Assembly: GCF_900100705.1 (NCBI RefSeq)
Contig: NZ_FNCH01000002.1
Coordinates: 310,001 to 374,000 of the forward strand
Direction: 5' to 3'
Length of the DNA stretch: 64,000 nucleotides
Source: Pedobacter terrae
GTDB taxonomy: Bacteria > Bacteroidota > Bacteroidia > Sphingobacteriales > Sphingobacteriaceae
Position 1 is the first letter of the stretch, and each line of letters opens with the position of its first letter. Under the pieces are notes generated by a model. It saw only the letters and a program-made list of their open reading frames with translations, did no database searches and was not told where the DNA came from. Shown here one piece after another: positions 9,775 through 19,300 of this stretch. The position numbers and the translations under genes were made by a program.

Positions 9775-10974
9775 ATGCCAAAAATTTCACAAAAAGGTGT
9801 GCAGATGCCTGCATCACCCATCAGAAAGTTAACTCCATTTGCAGATCAAGCTAAAAAAGACGGTAAGCAAGTTTTCCATTTAAATATTGGTCAACCAGAT
9901 ATAGAAACACCGGAAGGAATGTTGAACGCCATCAAAAACATTGATTTTAATGTTTGGGCCTATACTCCATCTGAAGGGACGCTTGCCTATCGTTTAAAAC
10001 TGACCGAATACTATAATAAACTGGGCTATAATATTACTCCAGAAAATATCCTGGTAACCGTTGGTGGCTCTGAGGCCATTACCATTGCCATGCAAACTTG
10101 TGTGAACGAAGGTGATGAAATTATTATTCCAGAACCTTTTTATGCTAACTACAATGGCTTTGCCTGTATGAGCAATGTAGTGGTAAAACCCATTCTTTCT
10201 TATATTGAAAATGGCTTTGCCTTACCTCCGATCGCCGAATTCGAAAAGTTGATTACGGAAAAAACCAAAGCGATTATTATCTGTAATCCCAATAACCCTA
10301 CAGGTTATTTGTATTCTAAAGAAGAATTAGAGGCCTTAAAAACACTTTGTGTTAAATACGATCTGTTTTTATTCTCTGATGAAGCTTATCGCGAATTCTG
10401 TTATGATGGAAGAGAATTTATTTCGCCTATGCATTTAGATGGTTTAGATGAAAATGTGGTGGTTATGGATACGGTTTCTAAACGTTATAGTGCTTGCGGT
10501 GCACGCTTAGGCTGTTTAATTACCAAAAACAAAGAAGTTATTACATCAGGATTAAAATTTGCACAGGCCAGATTAAGCCCTGGCATGGTAGAACAGATTG
10601 CTGGTGCAGCGGCTGTAGATACGCCGGATAGTTATTTTGAAAAAGTAAATACCGAATATACTTTACGCAGAGATACTTTGGTCAACCGGTTAAATAATAT
10701 TGAAGGTGTTTTCTGTCCTAATCCGGGTGGTGCGTTTTATGTAGTGGCCAAATTCCCGATTGATGATGCCGACAAATTCTGTCAGTGGATTTTAGAAGAC
10801 TTTAACCATAATAACCAAACGGTAATGATGGCGCCCGCTACCGGCTTTTACTCTACCCCTGGTTCTGGTAAAAATGAGGTCCGTATGGCATACGTACTAA
10901 ATACCGACGATTTAAATGCAGCTATGGACTGTTTGGAAATCGCATTAAAGCAATATCCGGGAAAAGTGGAATAA
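9775..10974 (+). CDS. PLP-dependent aminotransferase, class I/II (aspartate aminotransferase type)
   Basis: A 399-aa fold-type I PLP enzyme that transfers amino groups between an amino acid and a 2-oxoacid in the cytosol. Motifs include HLNIGQPDIETP near the N-terminus, VTVGGSEAI, the NPNNPTGYLYS loop, FSDEAYREF, the PLP-lysine region DTVSKRYSACGARLG (SKRYSxxGxRxG) and a conserved arginine in NEVRMAYVL. The length is normal. A TATTTTTG box at 9763-9770 lies almost on the ATG, so either the mRNA is nearly leaderless or the ATG at 9805 is used. The exact substrate is not determined. Confidence 0.92.
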   Translation: MPKISQKGVQMPASPIRKLTPFADQAKKDGKQVFHLNIGQPDIETPEGMLNAIKNIDFNVWAYTPSEGTLAYRLKLTEYYNKLGYNITPENILVTVGGSEAITIAMQTCVNEGDEIIIPEPFYANYNGFACMSNVVVKPILSYIENGFALPPIAEFEKLITEKTKAIIICNPNNPTGYLYSKEELEALKTLCVKYDLFLFSDEAYREFCYDGREFISPMHLDGLDENVVVMDTVSKRYSACGARLGCLITKNKEVITSGLKFAQARLSPGMVEQIAGAAAVDTPDSYFEKVNTEYTLRRDTLVNRLNNIEGVFCPNPGGAFYVVAKFPIDDADKFCQWILEDFNHNNQTVMMAPATGFYSTPGSGKNEVRMAYVLNTDDLNAAMDCLEIALKQYPGKVE

Positions 10975-10982
10975 ATGTAATG

Positions 10983-11048
10983 GTTTAAACCGATTAGTTG
11001 TTGAACGGAAGTTCAATCTAAACAATTAATCGGTTTAAACATTTTTAG
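10983..11048 (+). terminator. Long terminator-like hairpin after the aminotransferase gene
   Basis: Arms 10983-11002 and 11021-11040 pair over 20 bp with a single G-T wobble. The inner part contains TTGAAC-GGAA-GTTCAA, a second hairpin. It begins 9 nt after the stop codon and is followed by ATTTTTAG. The T-tract is modest, but size and position support a terminator. Confidence 0.75.
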
Positions 11049-11108
11049 TAAATGTTGATTTACAATGGTTAACAAAACAATAAGGCCAGATGCAGTGATG
11101 CTGAAATC

Positions 11109-11374
11109 ATGACTGCATTTGATATTGAAATTAACCATAATAATCAGGCAATAATACTGACTATTATTCCTAAAGATGATTATTTTCAGATTGCTTATTT
11201 GACTTTAGGCGCAATAAGAAAACAGGAATCTGACTGGATTTAATGAAAGCAGAAGAGGTCGATCCTGAGGAACTGGCGGCTGATTATACAATGACCGGAA
11301 ACGGTCATCACCTTTCTTTAGGCGCGGTCGAGATCAACCAGATCTCTGGAGCAATAGAAAACCATCTACAATAA
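11109..11374 (+). pseudogene. Small gene split by a frameshift
   Basis: Two short frames adjoin in the order TAATG. The first encodes 44 aa (MTAFDIEINHNNQA...ESDWI, 11109-11243), the second 43 aa (MKAEEVDPEELAADY..., 11243-11374). Read together they resemble a single small acidic protein of about 88 aa: the first half contains TIIPKDDYFQIAYLTLGAI and the second EVDPEELA and INQISGAIENHL. I therefore read it as one gene with a one-base frameshift. Two translationally coupled small proteins would be the alternative. Function is unknown. Confidence 0.45.
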
Positions 11375-11606
11375 CAGCTGTATCACATCAAGTTAAATAC
11401 CCGCTACATAGTGTGATATATCATCATTCGATCTCTTTCCAATCGTTATTAAAATGTATACCAAGCTTTCAATATCAACGCAACACTGCTGGTAACGGCC
11501 GACAATTGTTAAAATTTAATTTCACCACGTTAACGCTGCATTTTACCACGCTAATTCGAAAAATTAAAATAAAAAACCTATAATTAAGCAATTGGCTATT
11601 AAGCAA
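11375..11606. other. Gene-free spacer before the RteC-family gene
   Basis: The AT-rich stretch contains TATCACA and TGTGATA as a 7-bp inverted repeat near 11390-11422, which could be a regulator site. No convincing ORF or promoter box was recognised. Confidence 0.3.
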
Positions 11607-12758
11607 ATGGTATACGAACTTATCAACTTCAGGGAATTAATTTTAGATGTCCTCAGGTCAGGATCGACACATCATTGCTCTTGCAAAGAAGTAAAAGATG
11701 AAATTTTACAAGAAAGCAAACGAATAATCAGTTCCATCCTGCATCATGTTACACAAGTTGAGCCTGATCGTGCTAAGGCCTACATCAGGCAACACCAAAG
11801 GGGATTATTGCAATTAATGGATGAGCTAGGAGCTACTAGAAATAAGGATGCGCTTAACATCAGCCGGAAAAATGAAAGTAAAGAGATCAATAAGATAGAA
11901 AACCTGCTCAACCAGATGGTAATGGACCTTGAGCAGCTATTCCCCTATTATTTCGACTATGATTGCCCTATCCCAACAGTTAACCAGACCCAACTCTTAT
12001 TAAAGATTGCAGAGAATTCCAGCCAAATCCTAAAAAGCATCAACGAGCTACATGCCGATAATGAAACCATAACCTTATTTAAGCACATCTTCGAACATAT
12101 AAATAGCAGTTCGGGTCGTTTCACTTTCGAACAGGCTGGTTATCTGCATGATTTTTTAGCGTCACTTAAAATGGCATTAAATAAATTTGTGCCTTCTTTA
12201 AATCTGTCAGAAATTATTCTGTTGCTCGTTTCTTTAAATTTTAATCATCCCTCTTTCTATCATTTCTGCTGCAGCCACCTTAATCATGAACTCCAGACGT
12301 GCGAAAACATTAGCGAGCAATACAGATTAATACATTTCTTTAAAAAGCTCATTGGGCAGGTTTTTAAAACCATAAACGTACCATACAATAGAAATTTGCC
12401 CAACATTGATGAATCTATATTAAGATATATTGAAAGTGAAATCAGCTACCTGAAATCAATAGATACTATAGCCGAAGACCTCAGTCGCGGTGGTATTTTA
12501 GAAAGTAATTTTAAAGTATCCTTTACGGTTAGACAGCTGGCTATATTTATTAACTTACAAGTCGAATCAGGCATTATCACCACAAACAGCCCCAAGGCAT
12601 TACACCAATACGTTACGAAGCATTATAGTACTGCGGAGAAAGATATTATATCTGAAAAAAGCTTTAAAAATGCATACTATGGAAATGTGGAGAAGGATGT
12701 TCAAAAAGTGATTGACAAAATCGTCACCATGTTAGCTATTGCCCACGAGAAATGCTAA
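11607..12758 (+). CDS. RteC-family protein
   Basis: A protein of about 383 aa whose C-terminal half fits the RteC family, named for the regulator of CTnDOT excision in Bacteroides. Visible are the central LSEIILLLVSLNFNHPSFYHF block and the C-terminal FKVSFTVRQLAIFINLQ ... HYSTAEKDIISEKSFKNAYY segment, typical of the RteC winged-helix-like end. ATG 11607 is preferred to TTG 11592. No integrase, mobilization or tra genes lie nearby, so here it more likely serves as a chromosomal regulator next to the Crp-like gene and the TlpA-SusC-SusD locus. That role is inferred. Its stop overlaps the convergent next gene by 4 bp. Confidence 0.8.
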   Translation: MVYELINFRELILDVLRSGSTHHCSCKEVKDEILQESKRIISSILHHVTQVEPDRAKAYIRQHQRGLLQLMDELGATRNKDALNISRKNESKEINKIENLLNQMVMDLEQLFPYYFDYDCPIPTVNQTQLLLKIAENSSQILKSINELHADNETITLFKHIFEHINSSSGRFTFEQAGYLHDFLASLKMALNKFVPSLNLSEIILLLVSLNFNHPSFYHFCCSHLNHELQTCENISEQYRLIHFFKKLIGQVFKTINVPYNRNLPNIDESILRYIESEISYLKSIDTIAEDLSRGGILESNFKVSFTVRQLAIFINLQVESGIITTNSPKALHQYVTKHYSTAEKDIISEKSFKNAYYGNVEKDVQKVIDKIVTMLAIAHEKC

Positions 12759-13057
12759 CGAAGAAGATTTAACAAATCTTTTCTACGCAGAAAATCTACA
12801 AATTCAAAATACCAATGTTCTGAATAATCATCCAGCATATGTAATTCTTTTTGCCGGGCTCCAACAATATCCTGAAGGGTAAAAAACCCCATTAATTTAC
12901 TTCTAAGCTTAAAATTTTCGGATAAAGGAAGTTCTGCAATTGGCAGGTTGAGGAGAAAATAATTTGACTGGGAGTAACTTTCCATAAAAAGCGTGGGTTG
13001 ACCCGATATCCGCTTTAAAGGCACCGCAAAATGCCCAGACACAAGATAAACAGGCAC
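12755..13057 (-). CDS. Small protein with an RNA polymerase alpha-CTD-like C-terminal region
   Basis: A 100-aa protein, convergent with the RteC-family gene and overlapping its stop codon by 4 bp. The C-terminal 60 residues read IAELPLSENFKLRSKLMGF, FTLQDIVGARQKEL and YFEFVDFLRRKDLLNLL. This matches the layout of the alpha subunit C-terminal domain: ELxLSxR, then (I/F)xTxxDL, then EL, then a helix ending in L. That domain contacts upstream DNA and activators. The similarity is my pattern match and was not computed. The first 35 residues are unrelated. It is probably a real gene, given convergent packing and low overlap. Confidence 0.55.
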   Translation of the reverse strand: MPVYLVSGHFAVPLKRISGQPTLFMESYSQSNYFLLNLPIAELPLSENFKLRSKLMGFFTLQDIVGARQKELHMLDDYSEHWYFEFVDFLRRKDLLNLLR

Positions 13058-13241
13058 CCACGCATAGCATAGGCAACCATCTATTTTTTCCTGTGTCTTT
13101 TGAAGTTTTGCGGTTTTCTAAAACAGTAAAATAGCTATTGCTAAAATATCAATATGTAATTATTTTTTATTTCATGGCTCAAATATAACAGATCTAAGTC
13201 TTTTATTTCTTTAAAACAAAAAAATAAAGGGGTTGCCAGAG

Positions 13242-13258
13242 GTTGCTGCACCAGCAAC
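13242..13258. repeat. 7-bp perfect hairpin upstream of the Crp-like gene
   Basis: GTTGCTG (13242-13248) and CAGCAAC (13252-13258) flank a 3-nt loop, 45 nt before the preferred ATG at 13304. It is suitable as an autoregulatory operator or a short leader hairpin. Confidence 0.4.
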
Positions 13259-13303
13259 TTGACAGCGTTGAAAATATACATTTCTTTACGTCAAAAACTG
13301 GTT

Positions 13304-13882
13304 ATGGAAAAAGAACAATACCTCTTCAAATTATCATCCTATCAAAAACTTTCGGTTGGCTTCAAGGCCTATCTTAATTATGCTATGCAACAAACCGATT
13401 TTGGTAGATTGGGAAAAATTTCACTCAATAGTGTAGAACTTGGTCGCTTTTGTTACCTGGCCAAAGGCAGTGGAAGAATCTTTATTTATGACACTGAAAA
13501 CGAACATGAAATTACCATCATGTTCGTCCAGTCACAAGATATCTTACCTGAACTTAAATTGATCTCTAAATATATACAAGGGCAGCTTTTTATGCAATTT
13601 TCAGAAAACACAACGATCCTTAGCATACCGGTTAAACACAGCGATAACATGCATAAGCTCTTCCAAGAATCTGTCACTTTGTGTGATGAAATAAATGCTG
13701 AAATAATAGCGAAAGTGATCATTATACTAACCGGACTAAAAACACTTGATGCTGATCACAGACTAGATAAACTTCTGGAATCTTTCCCAACTGTTTTTAG
13801 CCAAACCGCAGTAAAAGATGTGGCATCATATCTTGGTATTCATAGCAGTACTTTGAGTGCAATGAGAAATAGAAATAAATAG
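13304..13882 (+). CDS. Crp/Fnr-like transcriptional regulator
   Basis: About 192 aa with the general plan of Bacteroidota Crp-like regulators. A degenerate cyclic-nucleotide-binding beta barrel (about 30-110) has LGRFCYLAKGSGRIFIYD and a dimer helix follows. The C-terminal helix-turn-helix reads VKDVASYLGIHSSTLSAMR. The phosphate-binding cassette typical of cAMP binding is not evident, so an unknown ligand or none is likely. ATG 13304 is preferred to TTG 13259. It lies directly upstream of the MauE-like and DUF6520-like genes and may control that locus. Confidence 0.75.
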   Translation: MEKEQYLFKLSSYQKLSVGFKAYLNYAMQQTDFGRLGKISLNSVELGRFCYLAKGSGRIFIYDTENEHEITIMFVQSQDILPELKLISKYIQGQLFMQFSENTTILSIPVKHSDNMHKLFQESVTLCDEINAEIIAKVIIILTGLKTLDADHRLDKLLESFPTVFSQTAVKDVASYLGIHSSTLSAMRNRNK

Positions 13883-14039
13883 CAAGCCCCCATGATTTTA
13901 TTTGCCAGCACATAAATTATACCATTATACCCCATGTAGCTGTTATATCTGCCCTTAAAGCCCCATGTTTTTCACATTTAGATGTGACGTGATTTAACAG
14001 GTAAAGCTCCAATTTCGAAATAGCAAAGAAAAATTGGAT

Positions 14040-14465
14040 ATGAAGACATCTATTGTACAAGTTATTTCGGCAGCATTTATTTTGCTTTGGGTATATACTG
14101 CAGGGAGTAAGTTGGCCGACTTCCAGTCTTACAAACAGGAAATGAGTCTACAGGTATTCAGTCCAGATTTTGCAGCTGTACTCTTGTATGCAATACCATT
14201 TCTAGAAATATTATGCGCGACACTGCTATTAATAAAAAAGACCAATAAGCTGGGCTTAGTCCTATCGCTCTTACTCATGCTGGTTTTTACAGGATATATT
14301 CTACTCATCATCTCAGGATATTTCCCCAAAACACCATGCAGTTGTGGTGGCGTAATAAAAGCCATGGGCTGGAAAGCTCACCTTGTTTTCAATATTTTTT
14401 TTCTTAGCGCCTCAATTCTCTCACTATTTATGACACTAAAGCCGGAGGTACGTGACAAAGATTAA
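14040..14465 (+). CDS. MauE/DoxX-like redox-associated membrane protein
   Basis: 141 aa with four predicted transmembrane helices (about 4-22, 46-66, 72-94, 113-133). A CSCGG motif lies between helices 3 and 4, a cysteine pair like those of MauE-type proteins that pass disulfide or thiol redox equivalents across the membrane. Starting at ATG 14040 removes two residues compared with the TTG at 14034. It shares the strand with the DUF6520-like peptide gene and faces the operon containing a TlpA-like thioredoxin, so a shared redox role at the cell envelope is a reasonable inference. Confidence 0.8.
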   Translation: MKTSIVQVISAAFILLWVYTAGSKLADFQSYKQEMSLQVFSPDFAAVLLYAIPFLEILCATLLLIKKTNKLGLVLSLLLMLVFTGYILLIISGYFPKTPCSCGGVIKAMGWKAHLVFNIFFLSASILSLFMTLKPEVRDKD

Positions 14466-14596
14466 AATTAAATAATAGACCTGGCCAAGCCAAAAAACAA
14501 AAAAACCATAAGCTGTATTGATGGCCAAGAAAAAACAAACAGCCGGGCTAGCTGCTTAAGCCCTATTTGATAAGCAGAATATCAAACTAAAAAAAC

Positions 14597-14917
14597 ATGT
14601 TAAAAAAAATCAATTTAGGCCTTGTAGCCCTCGTATTGGGGTTCGGCCTTATCGCAACACAAAGTGCTTTCACTACTACCAGAGCAACCACTTTCTGGGC
14701 TTACCAGCCAAATCCGGAAAATAATTTGAGAGATTACACAAAGTATATGCATATTTCGACTCCTTCAGCACAATGCACAGCAGAAAATGAGCCATTACCT
14801 TGTGTTATCGAAGTTCCGGAAACAGTTGTTACCCAATCAGATCTTCAAGTATTTTTTGCGGGCAAAACAGATAGCCAGATACTTGAATTATCAGCACAGC
14901 GCACCCCAGAACAATAA
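14597..14917 (+). CDS. Small DUF6520-like exported protein
   Basis: 106 aa with an N-terminal signal peptide (MLKKINLGLVALVLGFGL..., to about residue 26). The mature part has a cysteine pair in SAQCTAENEPLPCVIEVP. The size, the signal and the paired-cysteine layout fit DUF6520, a family of short secreted Bacteroidota proteins found beside MauE-like and SusC/SusD genes. No function is established. It ends at a strong bidirectional terminator and is likely co-transcribed with the MauE-like gene 131 bp upstream. Confidence 0.7.
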   Translation: MLKKINLGLVALVLGFGLIATQSAFTTTRATTFWAYQPNPENNLRDYTKYMHISTPSAQCTAENEPLPCVIEVPETVVTQSDLQVFFAGKTDSQILELSAQRTPEQ

Positions 14918-14927
14918 GTAATAAAAT

Positions 14928-14951
14928 TAGTGGGGAAGAATTCCCCCACTA
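14928..14951. terminator. Bidirectional terminator between the DUF6520-like gene and susD
   Basis: TAGTGGGG (14928-14935) pairs with CCCCACTA (14944-14951). ATTTTAT follows on the plus strand and AATTTTAT on the minus strand. It lies just beyond both converging stop codons (14917 and 14954) and can serve both. Confidence 0.8.
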
Positions 14952-14953
14952 TT

Positions 14954-16309
14954 TTATCTCGGATTTTGCTGAATACCACTTATTGCGATCACATCTTGTG
15001 GAATTTCCAGGGCATATCTTTTATCATTGGGTTTAAGTTCATAGTTAATTCCATTGGCAGTTCTTCTCAAAGTAATATTTGCGCCCTCAAGATTAAACCG
15101 CTTTAAATCAGTCCACCGCACTCCTCTCATTACAAGTTCCTTTCTACGCTCTTTTAAAATCACGCCTAAAATATCCAATGAATTTACCGTATAAGGAACG
15201 TAAGTACCACTTTTGAAACGTTTAATCAACAGCGTATTTAGATCATCTACAGCAATTTGGAGATTTCCTAAACGGGCATTACATTCAGCACGGATGAGGT
15301 ATTGCTCATCAACTGTAATACCTGGAAATACACCCTGTCCTGCCCGGTAACTCCCTCTCCAGCCAAAAGTTCCATTATTGTTATTTTTAAAATAAAGCAT
15401 TTTCCTTAAATCGTTATCAACATATTGGTTAATCAAATCTGCAACAATCTTTGCTCTTGAATTATTCAGAATTTGCGGAATAGAAGCTGCAGACTCATAA
15501 ATAACCTCGGCATTGAACCTGGGAAAAGGAAATGTTGGAGTATTACTGATCTGGTTATAATCCAATAAAACAGCTTTAATCTGAATACATGAATCTGCAT
15601 ATAAAGCTGCGTTTCTATATTCTCTCATACTCAGGTAAACACGGGCAAGCAAGCCAAAAGATGCCTGCCTGCCAGGGCGGAGCGGATGTACAGATAACTT
15701 TGGCAGCAAGCGATTGGCTTCAAGCAGATCAGAAAGAACATAATGGTAGCCCTTGGCTACCGATGATCTGACTGAAGTTTTGTTAAAATCAGTAGATTCC
15801 CTTATCACAGGTCCTAAATCGCTTTCTGCTGTAATGCTATTATAACCTACAGACCAAAGTTGCAAAACATTGTAATAGGCACGTGCGCGATTAAAATATG
15901 CCTGCCCTTTTATATTATCATATTGGGCAGTGTTTGAAGAAGTCCGCTCGATTTTCTCCAGATTCTCCAAAACGGTATTAGCGGTATAAATTAATTTATA
16001 CAAGTATTCCCAATCGTTGGGAAAATTTTCACTGCTAAATAAATTGTCCTTTTCCCAGGTATACAATCTTTTATTCTGCTCATTTGATAAACTATTCAAG
16101 TCTGCATCAGTAACATAAAAATCATCCGCACCAACTTCAGCCGCACCCGGATCTACAGCATTATTTAAATTTTCGTTGTTGAGTAAGGCCTGCAGATCGT
16201 CCAGCCGCTCTGGTACCGCCAACTTCATATCAGATTTTTCATCCAAAAACTTTTTACAGCTAAGTAGTGACATCGTCAGCACAATAGCTACTAGATATAA
16301 TATTTTCAT
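14954..16309 (-). CDS. SusD/RagB family nutrient-binding outer membrane lipoprotein
   Basis: 451 aa. A lipoprotein signal with the lipobox LLSCKKFLDEK places it on the cell surface, where it would cap the SusC channel and bind the nutrient. The family-typical N-terminal TPR-like part (ANTVLENLEKI, AYFNRARAYYNVLQLW) and the C-terminal ERRKELVMRGVRWTDLKRF motif are visible. It is last in the operon, 15 bp after susC. The ligand is unknown. With TlpA, MauE-like and DUF6520-like neighbours and no glycoside hydrolases, a non-sugar ligand such as peptide or a metal complex is possible. Confidence 0.95.
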   Translation of the reverse strand: MKILYLVAIVLTMSLLSCKKFLDEKSDMKLAVPERLDDLQALLNNENLNNAVDPGAAEVGADDFYVTDADLNSLSNEQNKRLYTWEKDNLFSSENFPNDWEYLYKLIYTANTVLENLEKIERTSSNTAQYDNIKGQAYFNRARAYYNVLQLWSVGYNSITAESDLGPVIRESTDFNKTSVRSSVAKGYHYVLSDLLEANRLLPKLSVHPLRPGRQASFGLLARVYLSMREYRNAALYADSCIQIKAVLLDYNQISNTPTFPFPRFNAEVIYESAASIPQILNNSRAKIVADLINQYVDNDLRKMLYFKNNNNGTFGWRGSYRAGQGVFPGITVDEQYLIRAECNARLGNLQIAVDDLNTLLIKRFKSGTYVPYTVNSLDILGVILKERRKELVMRGVRWTDLKRFNLEGANITLRRTANGINYELKPNDKRYALEIPQDVIAISGIQQNPR

Positions 16310-16324
16310 GTAATTTATTTAAGA

Positions 16325-19300
16325 TTAAAAGCTAGCCCTAAGGCCAATTGAAATTGTTTTAGAAGGAATTAAACCACTTAAACCAATTTCATAATCAGGA
16401 TCCAAGCCCTGTTTATTGGCTACCCAAACCAGGCCTAAATTGGACACGGTAGCATAAACCGTTAAACTTCTGAATACCTTTGACTGAATTTTTGGGTTAT
16501 AACCCAGGTTAATGTACTGCAGGCGGATATGGTCACCTTTTGAGATCAGTACCTCTGAACCCCTGTAAAAATTATCTCTGGCACTAGCTGTGGGATATAT
16601 TTGGGAAGGTATATCTGTGTTAAGCTCATCCCCAGGTTGTTTCCAGCGCGATGCATAATCGGCATGGCCCTGTCCCGTAGTATTCAGATTACCATACTGG
16701 ATGGAATTTCTTCTAAAAAAATAATCTAGTTTAAAACTAAACTGAACATTAAGTTCGAGGTTACCATACTTAAAAGCATTCCCCAGGCCACCAAATATCC
16801 TTGGCACAGCAGAACCATAGTAAACCAGGTCAGAAAGTTGTGTACCCTGCCCTGTAATCAGATTATAATCTTTACTGGCATTGCCATTAAGGTAACCTAT
16901 TGGATCGCCGTTAGCAGGGTCTAAGCCGCCCCACCTGTAACCATAAATCGAGTAAACCGGACTTCCAATGATGCCCGAAACGGAAGGTCCCCCTGCAAGA
17001 CCCAAAAAATTGCTCCCCTGATAATTTGACAATAAATATTTATCGATCTTATCCCTGTAACCGCTTATATTAAAACTGCTTTTCCAGATTAACCTACCCT
17101 CTGTATTGATAGAATTAAGCTGAATCTCCCAGCCATTCCCGCTCATCTCCGCCACGTTTTTAATAATTGATTGCCCTACACCGCCAGAATAATCTAAACT
17201 TGCAATACCAAATAAATCTTTTCCTTTTTTATGGAAATATTCCAGAGAACCCGACAATCGGTCTTTCAACATGGAGAAATCGACGCCAAGATTTGTCATT
17301 GCAGAAGTTTCCCACTTTAAGGAAGGATTTGAATAAGTATTGAATCTGGCATATGGCAGTCCGGTATTGGTAGAATTCCCCACATAAACAATAGTTGAAA
17401 CTGCAGTCATCGTAGGATCAATATTGCCAGTAAGCCCATAAGTTGCCCTGATCTTTAGCGAACTAAACAGGTCTTTATTAAAAAAAAGCTCATTTGATAC
17501 ATCCCATAATAGCCCTGCAGACCAAAGTAAATTCCATTTATCATTGGTATTAACGCCAAAAAGGTTTGAAGCATCCCTTCTACCACTTAGGGTAAAGGTA
17601 TACCTCGATTTATAGGCGTAAGAAAGATTTGAAAACACTGAAGCGAATCTTGTACTTGTAGCTGTTATTCCGTTTCTGTCTGTTATAAAAGAATTGTTTC
17701 CGGAGGTAAGCGAGGGATAGGCGGTTGTATAATCCACCACCCCGGCAGAAATAATATCATCTCTAAAACCATACAATCTGGAAGTTAGTCCGTTTAATGA
17801 CGACTCTCTTGTTTCTGCACCAATAAATCCTGCGATAACATGTGACGGTGTATTTAAGCCATAATTAAGCTGACCTCTTATATTATGTACCTGCAAAGAA
17901 TTGAGCGAATTATCCAGAATTCCCCCCTTTGGTATTTTATAGGTTACAGCGTTGTTCGCATATTGGGCAAAATCATTAACCAGGTTCCGCGCAAAATAAC
18001 TTTGCTCATCATTAAGTAATGTATTTTTCCTTTCCTGGTTTCCATATTGGTATTTTAGGGTTACAGAAAACCCAAAGGGCAATTTTTGCATTAAAGCAGC
18101 ATCCAGAATCAGATCTCCTGTCTTAGTCTGGTTTTTAACATGCTGGTAATCTGTTAGCGGATAATACTTCCAATCGCCCAAAAGACCACCCGCCAATCCA
18201 CTTAAATATGATGCGCGCCTATCCTTTGGAATAGCAAGTGCATTGCCATCAGCATCCGCGAATTCTGCATAAGGATAAAGATTTCCTGATACAGAACTGA
18301 TACTGCCATAATCTGGTTTTCCAGTTAGGGCATTGCTATTGGTATAATAAAATCCTGTGCTAACCTCCAGGCCTTTATAAGGCTTGTAAGTCATGTTCAT
18401 TTTTGAATTCAACTTCCTGAAAACAGCATCAGTTACTGATCTGTTGTCATCAACGCTTACTGAAGAATACCATTTGAATGATTCCTGCCCACCTGAAATA
18501 TTTACAGAAGCCTGGTTGTTTAATCCTGCTGTATAAAAATACTGTTGATATTGATCCCTTACATCCAGTGATTTCAGTCGCTCAATCTCTGCCTGTGCTG
18601 CAGCACTCGACACTGTTCCCTTTTCTTTTTTCAGCAACAGCTCTACAATAGGACTCAAGGCGGGCTGTTGAGCATTGTTAACTTGAGATTGATAAAAACC
18701 TTTTGAAAAAAGAAAGATTTCATTATCAATATAATCTGTCGGGCTGATCTGCTTTAACCTGGAAAGATTTGGGCTTTGAACAAAACTGGTATTGATATTT
18801 GCATCGATTTTTACCTTAGCATTAAACCGTCCATTTTTTGATGTGATGACCACAACTCCATTACCTGCCCGTGCTCCCCATATACTTGAAGCAGAAGCAT
18901 CTTTCAAAATCGTGATATTTTCCACATCGTTAGGGTTTATATTATTGATGTCGCCCTCATAGGGAAAATTATCCAGGATAATTAATGGGGCTTTTGGCCC
19001 CTGTATGGAACTTAATCCCCTAATCATAAGTCTTCCTCCGCCGTTAGTAGATCTGTCTACAATCAGACCAGATGAAATTGCCTCTAATCTGGAGATAATG
19101 TTAGGGCCTACCTGTTGTGCCAGTAGTTTATTATCTAAAGTAGTAAATGAGCCTGTTGAACGTTCTTTTGGTAAAGTTTGGTAACCAGTATACACCTGTA
19201 CATCATCCAGCAGCCTTACCATAGGCTGTAAATAAATTTTAAGATCAGCTTTTAAAGGCAAACTTAGCTTAACTAACGTTATTTCATATCCCATTTGGCC

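Noticed and set aside
11607..12758. RteC as evidence of an integrated CTnDOT-like conjugative transposon
   Set aside because: No integrase, excisionase, mobilization or tra genes and no attachment-site repeats were seen around it. RteC-family genes also occur as ordinary chromosomal genes.
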